A stretch of DNA of 64,000 bases from Panax quinquefolius (lineage: Eukaryota > Streptophyta > Magnoliopsida > Apiales > Araliaceae): positions 120,827,767-120,891,766 of the forward strand of contig CM035164.1 in the NCBI GenBank assembly GCA_020205615.1. Reading direction: 5' to 3'. Made by a program: the position numbers and the translations under genes. The notes beneath the pieces were generated by a model. It was not told the DNA's origin. It was given only the letters and a program-made list of their open reading frames with translations, and searched no databases. This document shows positions 12,830 to 22,339 of the stretch, piece after piece. Position 1 is the stretch's first letter. Every line of letters begins with the position of its first letter.

Positions 12830-14463
12830 TAGTAATAATAATAATAATAGTAATTAATTTATATTTAATATTTTCAAAATATTAAGCTATTTAATTTATT
12901 CTATCACCATAGATTAAATTAAATACACTTAACTTATTATTACGATTATGCCATTAACTTCTTAAATAATTATTCTTCCTTTTATGGTGTGACCCTTTAG
13001 GTTCTCCATATTAAACCCATTGTGAATAAATCAATTAGAACAATTCTAATCTTATTTAAATAAATAAATTAAATTATTAATTTATTTAAATAAATAATAT
13101 TTATTCTACAATAGGATAAGCCTCCCTAGCGATCAACGACTTTCCAAATAATATAGATTTCAACATTAATCATAAAAGAACCTTTGAGTAAATAGTTACT
13201 GCATAATTCAATCCTTCCACCATACAATGCCTTAATTAAATATAAGATATGGAATTCTTTGTCAAGTCTTATTTTATTTAATTATATGTATTTCGACTCT
13301 TAAATGCACAACTCAAATAATGCAAATTAGAAACTCCTTTCTAATTTCATTCTGCCTTGGCCAAGGACTACTGTGTTGTGATTTATCGAATCACATGGGA
13401 CATTTCTCTTCTTTTACTAGAAGTGGTAGATTTTTTATTGATCATACATTATCTCCATGTACAACTTATTATACCCAAACATACCCTTTGATATACCCTA
13501 AGGGTCTTAAGGAATAAGTCAAAGTATAATTCATCATACACAAGATACTATAATGATCTCAAGTCCAAGGATCACTTGTACTACTATCACTACAGGAATT
13601 CCTATTGACGAGCAAAAGAAAACTCCATTAGGTATTCCTTAGCGAGCCACGTTCAGTGAACTTATTCTCTAATAAGCACCTACATACTTGCTTTAGTGTC
13701 TCCACACAAATGATCATGAGATCAATCATCCTCATCCAATGAGCAAGCAACGTATGTACCAATTTATCCGGATTCACTGATCCCCAATTTAGTAATCCAA
13801 CGATTGGGAACTATTTTAGTTTTAAGCTATCTAAGAATTTAGATCTCATTAGAATGATCATCATCATTACTCTAAAAGTATTGCTTAAAATTATGGGTTT
13901 ATCACATATTATAAAACAGCATCATATAGATAATTAAAAGCCTTTAATAAATTAATACTTTTTATTAATAAATGAATAAGATTGTTACAAAGTATATGCT
14001 TTATCATCAAACATGATTGGCTTGTGTGCATACTACTTTCAATATTATTCAGCAATTACTGTAGCAATAATTGAGTATAACTGAGTGACTTCTCACGTAA
14101 GTATCAATAATCAATCTGGTGTCTTACTATGCAACCACGTATATATCGTTTTTACCACCGGGTATTTCAATAGTTTAACAGTAAAACTTTTGCCGTTATT
14201 TTTATAAAAAGATAATTCTGTCGTTTTTTAATTCCAACAATAATTCCGTTTGTGGGGTCCACCAATGATTATGCCGGCGTACGAATATTCCCTGCTAAAA
14301 CAAATATTCCCCGACCAATCGAATATTTTATAACAACTTGCTTACTTTGAAAAAATTGTAAATATTAACCACAACAATAACATTATATCAAATCCACACC
14401 ATAATATTCAAAAACATATTTTGAGAAAAATTAATCTTTATTCATAAAAGTTGGGGTCTTACA
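11640..14463 (-). repeat. Long-LTR fragment, minus orientation, split by another insertion
   Basis: The right end (ttggggtcttaca, 14451-14463) is the reversed LTR start of the main gypsy family. Sequence from about 11770 to 12147 and from 14042 to 14463 matches, in reverse, the left half of the solo LTR at 43140. The gap between the two parts is the 1.9 kb insertion at 12148-14041. The part left of about 11770 holds degenerate GTGAAT-type repeats and cannot be aligned with confidence. Only the U3 side of the LTR seems to be present. Confidence 0.75.
12148..14041. mobile_element. Solo LTR of a different retrotransposon, inserted in the gypsy LTR
   Basis: The segment begins TGTTAGG and ends TTTCA, and is flanked on both sides by ATATT (12143-12147 and 14042-14046). 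Removing it joins the two halves of the host LTR. It has TG...CA ends, a 5-bp duplication, no coding capacity and a length of 1894 bp, which fits a solo LTR left after recombination. The sequence style (AGAGGTGATCCACC, ACCCTAGTTTTTC) suggests a Ty1/copia family, but that is inference. An (AAT)n-like microsatellite lies at about 12786-12855. Its own orientation is not certain. Confidence 0.8.
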
Positions 14464-16156
14464 TATATCCCCAGCTTATCACAATGTAATAATATTATCT
14501 CATTAAAGTAAATTTGTACATCCAAAAGGGACTTAAAACCTAAGTATGCTAAATTTCCACATTGCAAATGTTGAGTATTATGAGGGAGTGTCCCAAATTG
14601 ATTGTCTTTTTTTCATTTACGTGTTTAGGCTATTGGCCTAAGCCTACCCTTTCCTCCAATGTCTATTCTCAGCAGCAATTAAATGATGAAGAGGGGAGTA
14701 GGCTGAATAGTAACAGTGGAGTAATTTCTACCAAACCTCCACGAACCACCATTTTCTTCTTCTCCCTGCCTTCTTGTTTGACTTATTCTGCTTATGATCT
14801 GAAACTTGACGCACATGTATATAGATGTTTTAAGCTATAATACATGACTCAGGTGATGTTTTATTCATACAATATGTGTTGATTAAAAGTTTGCTAAGTG
14901 TTTCAAAAAACTTACAAAAGCTAAGTTAATGGGATTCCAAAACCAAGTAGCCGGTTATGTAGTAACGTGTAATCTGATTATGTAAAATAAGTTAGAACCT
15001 AATATATGTGCTTAATGTACATATCAAGTATATGTATTCGACTTATTTAACTAATAAATATACCTATATGCGTAACTACGTTACAATAGGATTTCAAAGT
15101 TTTGATAACCTATAAATTTGGTAAACTACGCTTGAAGCAACTTCTTTAACTTCATTTGATTTTCATATTGAATGCAAGTTCCTTAAACTCTTTACGCTTT
15201 ATATATTGTATAATTCCGAATTATTACCATATCAACTATATTTACATCGAGTAATTATCTATTACTATTCGAAAATCGATTTATATCTTGATGTTGTTGC
15301 AAACATTGAACTTATCGTTCCTAAATGCATTATAAAAGATTGTCTAAGCCATTTATTCGGCTAGACTACTATCACGTATTAGAAAGCTATCCAAACCAAC
15401 TGATTTGGTGCGGACTCTTAAATATGCTTAGAAGAACAACCCTCATTGAAGGGGAAATTATATAATTGTCGGGAAATCGACGTGCGCACATACTAGCTTG
15501 TTTAAATGTTATGCATAACATATGGTACTTAGACTGATCACATATTGTACTCACTTTATTGGATTTTCAGTGTAATATTATTAATTCTAGTAGGAGTTCT
15601 TAGTCTTTAGTGACTGCTCAGTGTTCATTATTCATGAACCTTGACATGATTAACTCTTTGTATCTTGTTGATATCTTTCAGTCCATAGCGACACTTATTG
15701 AGGATTATTGTTAATTCCTGAACTACTATTCACTGTTTTACCCTTGAGATTTGAACTTATAATTGTTCACCCTTATTACTATATTACTTGAAGGGCAAAT
15801 TTGTTGCTCATCCTTACTTTCCTTAAAACTTTCAGTTAATGCAGAACGTGGTGAACCCTCAGGAAAGGATCGATAATGGTAAGGGCAAGGCTACGGAATA
15901 GTTTTGTTCTTTTGCTCTAGGAGTTTAATATTATCATGTTGTAATAAGACTTATGTATTATGATGTACCAAGTTATGTTTAAGTTTATTTATTGGAATGA
16001 TGTAGTAATGGTTACAAGAGTTTGAGATGAGAATATTTATGTTATGACAATATAAATTATTTTATTTTTCGTTATATGAGATTTTGATTTATTATTAGAG
16101 TTAGCATGTGATGTACCAAATTTGAGATATGAGAGTCTGAATTTGGGAGCGTCACA
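14464..16156 (+). repeat. Region ending in the 5' LTR of element 2
   Basis: The right edge is clear: ttgggagcgtcaca at 16143-16156, followed by a primer-binding site. The left edge of the LTR is not resolvable, because only one copy is present in the window and no TG start with a matching flank stands out. The LTR differs in sequence from the long-LTR family elsewhere in the window. The first part (14464-14900) may be unrelated host DNA; no gene is recognised in it. Confidence 0.5.
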
Positions 16157-16159
16157 GGT

Positions 16160-16171
16160 TGGTATCAAAGC
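16160..16171 (+). other. Primer-binding site, element 2
   Basis: TGGTATCAAAGC lies three bases after the LTR end. It differs by one base from TGGTATCAGAGC, the complement of the plant initiator tRNA-Met 3' end that primes minus-strand synthesis in many plant LTR retrotransposons. Confidence 0.8.
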
Positions 16172-16371
16172 ATTAGGTTATAAACCTTAGGAGCGAGAAT
16201 CCTTAGAATATAATCTTAGAGGAACTTCGAGGATAGAAAGAGATAAAATTCATATAGAGTTTTCATAGAGATTTAGTGGCATTATGAAATATATTTTCAT
16301 TTCATACAATGAATTTATGTTTTCTGTTAACATTCTAATGGGGTTTTTTGTCTTGTGTTTGTGGTTGTAGG

Positions 16372-17179
16372 ATGTCAGACTTAGGAGGATCCAGTAGAGT
16401 GGTAGAGGAGGAGCCACGTCACATACACGTAGTGTATGAAGCACCTCTGATAGCGGAGCCTATTTTGGCCGTAACCCCTATAGATGATGAGGATGAGGAT
16501 GAGATAGAACCTTTTTTTGTAGAGTCAGATCCCGAGGAAGATCCCATGGAAGATGAGCCCGTGGAAGATTCTGACGAGGCTACATTCGAGGATCGGATTT
16601 GGGGTAATACGAGGAACATATTTTGGAATTCGAATGCCAAGTTGAGGAGCTAGAGCCTCAGACTCAGGAGAGAGAAATCAAGATGCGGAAGCTGAATTAT
16701 GAAGACTATAAGAGGAAGCTAGAGATGTAGGAGATGGAGGTAGAACTTGCATATCGCAAGGAAGCAGGCATACAGATAGGAACCTTTTTCCATCGTTCGA
16801 TAGCCAGGAATGTAGAATTGGCAGGAAAGCTAGAGGAGTCCGAGCATAGGGAGCAAAGTGAGAAAGCTGATATGGAGGTCGTGGAGAGGATCTTCGTTCA
16901 AAACTAGAGGTGGAGGTCATAGAGAGGATCCACTTCGAGGAAAAGTGGGAATGAGCTAATGATAGGGCATGAGACCTGGAAGATGAAGTGAGGTGTAAGA
17001 GGAGGAAGATAAACCAAATGAGCTATGCTTTTCGCACATCTATGGAGAGGTTGATTGATGGTATGTACCATTATCCGGCAGAACAAGGACAAACCCATCA
17101 CACTTTGAGCAAAGAAATGATGGCTCACATGACACATGTCGAGTACAAGAGCGCAGTGGAGCGTGAGATGTTTGGATAA
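16372..17179 (+). pseudogene. Extra acidic, coiled-coil ORF ahead of gag in element 2
   Basis: From the ATG at 16372 (MSDLGGSSRVVEEE) the first 94 codons are open and strongly acidic, with runs such as DDEDEDEIE and EEDPMEDEPVEDSDE. One frameshift near 16620 and a few stops later, the neighbouring frames continue as an obvious coiled coil (FECQVEELEPQTQEREIKM, then KLEESEHREQSEKADMEVVE). It ends in a last open piece (16988-17179) that terminates at EREMFG. The intact ancestor was probably about 270 residues. It lies between the primer-binding site and gag, in the same sense, which is not part of the standard gag-pol layout. A pyrimidine-rich TTGTAG immediately before the ATG could be a splice acceptor. 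I do not recognise the protein; the acidic part of element 1 (5855-6244) is the closest thing in the window. Confidence 0.6.
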
Positions 17180-17519
17180 TTTGTTGGTTAGGTGTCTAGT
17201 AATAAAGGCATGATGAGTATATTTTATATGTAATCCCAATCTTTTGTGTGAGACATGAGATAATTATGTAAACCCCGAGTAGGTTCATGTTGGAGGGGTA
17301 GTATGTTAGTGTTTTCCCATCTTTTGTGATATTAGGGGATAGATGTTGACATTTATAAAAGTATGTTAGGAATGATCATATCAATGTAATGATTGGGCAT
17401 ATGAATATAAATGTTCTTATTTCAGAAAATGTGTTATAAAATTTTGTTTCCTTTTACATTGAAGAAATACTTAAGTAAAATAATTAAGATAATAAGAATG
17501 AAATTTTGTGAAGCAGAAA

Positions 17520-18590
17520 ATGTCACCCAGACGTAGACTAACAGCACCGAAAAAATCGGTCAATAACGAGAGAGAACAAGTAGATCCTATCTAACGGCTA
17601 GTAGATTTGCTAGGAGAGGCCATGCGGGGAAGAAACAACGAACCAATATCACCCAACCCCCAAGCGGTTCCAGTTACGAACTTTAAAGACTTTAGGAGCG
17701 TAGGACCTCTGGAATTTACGGATACTACCGATCCTATCGTGGCGCAAACGTGGATTAAAGAGATAGAGAAAGCCTTCGCCATTGCTCGTGTGGGGGAAGA
17801 TCAAAAAATCGTTTTTGCTACGTACATGATAAGGGGCGAAGTAAATTACTAGTGGGAATCCAACCAACAGAGAGCATGAGAAGGGATTATAACCTGGGAA
17901 AGGTTTAAGGCCTTGTTCTTCGAGAATTACTTCCCGAAGAGCATGAATGATATGATAGAGGTGAAGTTTCTAGAACTAAAATAAGGGTAGATGTCGGTGG
18001 CGCAGTATGCAACCAAGTTCAACGAGCTCACACGATTTGCAATGCACCAAGTAGACACTGAAGAAAGGAAAGCTAGACGCTTCGAGCTAGGACCGAAACC
18101 TTGGTTGTTCAACAAGGTGTCGGTCTTTAAAATCGACTCGTTCGCCATGTTGTTGGAGAAGGAGATCATTGCTGAGGGAGGTAGCGAGGCGTTGAGTCAA
18201 TATAACAAGGAAAAGAAGAATAATAATACTGGGGAAGAAACTCGTGGAGGAAGAAAAATAGTGGAGGAAGCAATCTAGTGAAAAGAAAATGGGATAATAA
18301 CAATAACATAAACAACAATCAGGCAGGAAGTTTTTATTGAGGGTTTAAGAAGAGAGCGGAGGGATGCTCGAAATATGGAAAGAACCACAAAGGAGAATGT
18401 TGGAAGGGGCACAGTGTTTTTTACAATTGCGACCAAGAAGGGCACATTTCACCAAACTGCCCAAAGCCGAAGAAGATCAAGGGATGTTTCGCTTGTGGCT
18501 CAACTGAGCACCAGATCAAAGACTGTCCAAAGAAGGGGAGTAGCGGAGGAAGCGACCATCAGGGAGGAAGAAACAAGCTTATGATCGGCG
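17520..18590 (+). pseudogene. Element 2 gag pseudogene
   Basis: Starts at ATG 17520 (MSPRRRLTAPKKS). The capsid-type retrotransposon gag domain is visible: VPVTNFKDFRSVGPLEFTD, TWIKEIEKAFAIA, then a broken WWES motif (NY-stop-WES near 17850), and FFENYFP followed by FNELTRFAMHQVD. Two zinc knuckles follow: one near 18416-18460 (YNCDQEGHISPNC) and CFACGSTEHQIKDC near 18489-18530. At least five in-frame stops and one or more frame changes make it non-functional. The sequence is clearly distinct from the gag of elements 3 and 4, so this is a second gypsy lineage. Confidence 0.75.
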
Positions 18591-18639
18591 GACCGGCATA
18601 ATCCAACCGACCAACTGCTAGAAACTTTAATTTGACTGT

Positions 18640-18755
18640 CCAGGACACAGTAGCTGTGAAAGACGTGGTGTCAGGTATTATCCCAATCAATAATATAAAT
18701 TCATATGTATTATTTGATTCGGGTGCTACCTGTTCATTCCTATGTGTTACATCCT
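18640..18755 (+). pseudogene. Element 2 protease start, truncated
   Basis: Reads ...VVSGIIPINNINSYVLFDSGATCSFL, with the active-site DSGA loop of a retroelement aspartic protease. It stops abruptly at about 18755, where the sequence changes to the end of a PIF/Harbinger transposase on the other strand. All of RT, RNase H, integrase and the 3' LTR are missing. Confidence 0.65.
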
Positions 18756-20040
18756 CAGTAGCATCTCTTACATGATCATCAGGTTCATGTATTTGCTTTA
18801 GGAGCTCTCGATCAACTTCAACAATAAGGTCATTATCAGGATCAACTTACATCAAGTAATTATGTAAAATGCAACATGCTAAAAATATTTTAGATTGAGT
18901 ATCCATGTCGTATTTTGGCTCAGTTGTGCTCCTAATAATGGGAAACCTTTTCTTTAGTATGCCAAATGCCCTTTCAATTATATTACGTAATGATGCATGA
19001 CGAGATTAAATAATTCTCTAGGATTTTCTAGAGGTTGAGTTGAGTACTCTTTTAAATGGTAGCGAACACCTCTATAAGGTGTCATTAATCCGTTGATAAA
19101 TGGTATCCGACATCTACAAGATAATATTTGCCAGAAAAACATAATATTAGTTACATGTAAAACAAATATTTTTTTTAATTAAATCCTAAAAAGGTTGATA
19201 GTGTATTACCATTAGGGATTTTTAACTTATCTTCTCTTACAAGGGCATATTTAATTATTATGGAGTCAAATGTCGTCCCTTCCCAACCAATCAAAATATA
19301 AATAAATTTCAAGTCAAATGTACATGCGGCTAAGACATTTTGCGTAGGGTACTTCCTACCACGATTTCTTGGTACATCAATCTGATAAACTTTTACATGA
19401 ACATGAGTTCCGTCTATTGTTCTTACACAATCTTGGAATTCACAAACATGCACATACCTTGTTAAATATATAAAAATGTGAGTTTGAGTTAAAGTATGTT
19501 AAGTTGTAAGTGTTACCTTCTAATATAGATAAAATCTACTATTGTTGAGTACTTTTGAAGGTACGTGTGCTCCATTTGGTTGTATTAAAAAAATTTCTTC
19601 CAATGATATTATTGCTTTTAAGACTATGAAAATGATGACTTCTTTTTCCCGTTGAGCTACAAAAGAAGAATGTAATAGTACGATTTCTCACATTATGCGA
19701 CAATATGTGAAGAAATTTTGCGACTTGTTCCTCTAGAGATACTCGTTGAGTGGGTTGAAGACCACCCTCGTCATGCAATATCTTACATAATTTTTCAAAG
19801 GTTTGTGGTCTCATGCGAATAACATCACGACTTCTCTCACTATACCTTATCTCATTAAGCAATTCATCTCTTACTTTTTTTTCATTTAAGTTATTTCTTT
19901 ACTAGGTTTATTTGCACAAGGTCTAGTCATACAACATTTGATATGTTGAACTATGAGGGACAAGATAAATGTTACTAGAAAAGGTCGTCGAACCATAATT
20001 CTCGAAATTTACTCTCCTGATTGTCCATCTATTCAATCAA
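18756..20040 (-). pseudogene. PIF/Harbinger transposase pseudogene
   Basis: On the minus strand, starting near 20030 (MDNQESKF), broken frames carry the HARBI1-type transposase. The N-terminal part at 19539-19862 has RPQTFEKLCKIL and SLEEQVAKFLHILSHNVRNR. The nuclease core at 19175-19453 has CVRTIDGTHVHVKV and GWEGTTFDS. The last part near 18830-19010 has [16 protein letters not shown] and [11 protein letters not shown]. The three acidic residues of the DDE nuclease (Asp in IDGTH, Asp in TFDS, Glu in IERAFG) are all still encoded, but stops and at least one single-base deletion separate them. In living relatives the enzyme cuts and pastes the element at a TTA/TAA target. The accessory Myb-like gene of this superfamily was not seen. 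Confidence 0.8.
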
Positions 20041-21218
20041 TAAAACTGAATGAGTTTCAAAGTTAAATACACAACAACAAATGGATATAAAACAATAATA
20101 GTAAATTCATATATTTTTTCACAAAATCATAAATAGACTATCTATATAGAGACAATTTAATAGTAATAAATTAGTTTGAAACATAGTCTGATAGGCATAA
20201 CAATTATAACTACAATAAAATGCCCTATTTTAAATATGTACACCGTAAATCATTTAAATAACATATTTGCAAAAAACATTCAAGTCACTGAAAATAGCAT
20301 GTTTAATTGTAATCAACTATTTAAGATTCAGAAAAGGGGAATCATTACATCAATCATAACTTCTATTCCATATGAAGTCTTCATAAGGAAATTGCAACAA
20401 AAAGTCGATATTCAAGAAAAGGTAAAACAGATAAGCAAGGCATGTACCTGAATCGTTCGCAGCAGTCTGAGAACTCGTTCGCGGTAACAACAAAAAAGTC
20501 GTTCGCGCCAAGAAATTTCTTTCTCTTTACCAGCTTAAGTTTAGTAGATAAAAACAAATTGGGAACATGGGTTGTAATTTAAAATTTATTATATTGAAAG
20601 TTGAGAATAATATGGGAATTATAAAATATTAATTATTCAAATTTATTTTTCGTCCTAATCAGGCCAATTTTGGATGGAAAACTTTGGCAAGAAAAGTAGC
20701 CAAGTTTTCTATCTATTTATTTTCTTTTTCCTTGTTAAAAAACTCAGAAACATAGAAATTGGAAAGAAAACTTAAATTTTCCGTCTATTTATTTTTTTTC
20801 TGTCTATTTTAAAACTCAAAAACAGAGTGTTAATGTAATTCAACCTCCTTGAGAATGAGAAGTCGAACTTAATCCAGAGTTCCTTACCTCTATAAATGAA
20901 TTAGATTTGATCTCTTTAAAAGTATAAAGTTAAACTGGATAAGGGAATTATAAATCAATTAGGATGGTAGATTCCTTAAAATGTCAAACTCCCTGACTCG
21001 AATATTTTGTCACGTGACATAAGTCCTAACGAATTATTCAGGCGCACAAAATAATGCCCCAATAACTTCATATCCAACGAAAATATAAAACTAACCCTCT
21101 AGTTAATTTATCGCGGTGTGACATTATGGTGTTCTTCAATTTTTACAAAATTATAACTATTTATAAGAATTTGGGTCTATTTGAACAACTTAATGTATCT
21201 GCAGGTGTAATTTTTGAA
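20041..21218. other. Stretch without recognised genes
   Basis: AT-rich DNA flanking the Harbinger pseudogene. GTTCGC-type words repeat at 20453-20512, and the segment 20640-20830 has self-similar CTATTTATTTT pieces; these might belong to the transposon's non-coding side. No termini could be set and no gene motif is visible. Confidence 0.4.
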
Positions 21219-21598
21219 AATTATATATATATATATAGAGTCTGGATCCAGTCCAGGATCCCGGACTCTATAAAATACGGACTATTTTTTTTATTTTATT
21301 TTTTTGCTTTTTTTTTGAAACAACTAAAAAATAAATAAATTATGGAACTGAATTTTTACATATCTGATCTTTTGGGTGTGATTTGGATGCTTATACTAAA
21401 ATATGTCATGCATGCCGATGCATGCATCGTATATACATTTTTGATGCATGTATCCAAAACACACCCAAAACACTTTATTATGTAAAATTCCAGTTTATAA
21501 TTTTTTTTAGTTGTTTCAAAAAAAAAAAAAAAAATAGGTCTCAGATATTTAGGACCATCCGAGTCCTGACAGGATCTCATGTGTGTATATATATATAT
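21219..21598. repeat. Fold-back element A, copy 1, in (TA)n
   Basis: A near-palindrome of about 350 bp. The left arm has TTGGGTGTGATTTGGATGC and the right arm has its reverse (GCATGTATCCAAAACACACCC), with outer arms CTGGATCCAGTCC and CCGAGTCCTGACAGGATC. It is bordered by short TA runs on both sides (about 21221-21236 and 21587-21598). A second copy lies at 59596-59945. No coding capacity. The structure fits a non-autonomous hairpin MITE. Confidence 0.7.
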
Positions 21599-21601
21599 CA
21601 A

Positions 21602-21831
21602 GTGCATACCCTTTTATTTAACACACCTTACTCGCCACATTTAGCGACAGACCGGGCGACGGTTCGTCCGTCGCGTATATCAGAGAACCATCGTCTTACC
21701 TTTTAGCGACGCATCGAACCGTCGCCATTACATATAAACCGTTTATCTGTTCTATAGCAACAGACCAAACTGTCGCCTGATCCGTCTCTAAAAGTGGTGA
21801 GCAAAGTATGTAAAATAAAAGGTTATGCACC
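21602..21831. repeat. Short inverted-repeat element B between (TA)n tracts
   Basis: The left arm GTGCATACCCTTTTATTT (from about 21602) is repeated in reverse as AAATAAAAGGTTATGCAC (ending 21830), giving arms of about 38 bp with few mismatches. The middle holds TTTAGCGACAGACC, GCGACGGTTCGTCCGTCGC and similar words, the GCGACGG subterminal style seen in some plant DNA transposons. TA microsatellites border it on both sides. Confidence 0.6.
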
Positions 21832-21838
21832 AAAAAGC

Positions 21839-21840
<2 letters not shown>

Positions 21841-21888
<48 letters not shown>
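21841..21888. repeat. (AT)n microsatellite
   Basis: An uninterrupted AT dinucleotide run of about 46 bases between inverted-repeat elements B and C. Confidence 0.9.
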
Positions 21889-21892
<4 letters not shown>

Positions 21893-22028
21893 GTTAAACT
21901 AAATGCCATAGTCCGTAATCGCTGCTATAACCCTGCCTGCACTTGAGACCACTGATTTACATGTTTAGCGATAGTTTTGTCCGTCACTAAAGGTGGTCTC
22001 GCAAGTTTTTTACCACCCGTATAAGAAG

Positions 22029-22030
<2 letters not shown>
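21893..22030. repeat. Short inverted-repeat segment C between (TA)n tracts
   Basis: CTTGAGACCAC near 21942 is mirrored by GTGGTCTCGCAAG near 21993. The centre carries TTTAGCGATAG and GTCCGTCACTAAAGG, related in style to element B. It lies between two long AT runs. Edges are uncertain, and it may be a shorter relative of B. Confidence 0.45.

Positions 22031-22081
<51 letters not shown>
22031..22081. repeat. (AT)n microsatellite
   Basis: A run of about 50 bases of AT dinucleotides separating inverted-repeat elements C and D. Confidence 0.9.
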
Positions 22082-22084
<3 letters not shown>

Positions 22085-22299
22085 AGCTTTAAGAAGATAA
22101 TTTTAAATAGCATTCTGCGCTTAAATAGCATAATTTTATCAAAACGACGTGAGTTTGGAGGACGCATGGCATTTTGTAAATACCATGCCACCGCCAGTAT
22201 TTACAAAAAATGCCATCGTGTCTTATCAAAACTACGTCGCTTTTGATAAAATTATCTTATTTAAGCGTTATGCTTATTTAAGAATCTTATACTTAAACT

Positions 22300-22303
<4 letters not shown>
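22082..22303. repeat. Fold-back element D between (TA)n tracts
   Basis: The left arm (AAGCTTTAAGAAGATAATTT, then GCATAATTTTATCAAAACG, then GGCATTTTGTAAATA) is mirrored by the right arm (TATTTACAAAAAATGCC, CGCTTTTGATAAAATTAT, ATACTTAAACTTCTC), with an almost non-existent loop near 22190. It is embedded in AT repeats on both sides (22031-22081 and 22305-22332). It is a hairpin MITE-like sequence and encodes nothing convincing. Confidence 0.65.
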
Positions 22304-22335
<32 letters not shown>

Positions 22336-22339
22336 ACAA

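Noticed and set aside
13588..13620. CACTACAGGAATTCC, a CACTA-like start
   Set aside because: It lies inside the 1.9 kb solo LTR, has no subterminal repeats and no partner end.
16419..16640. Ser-rich frame on the minus strand
   Set aside because: It is the antisense of the acidic Asp/Glu codons of element 2's extra ORF; such Ser runs are expected from that composition.
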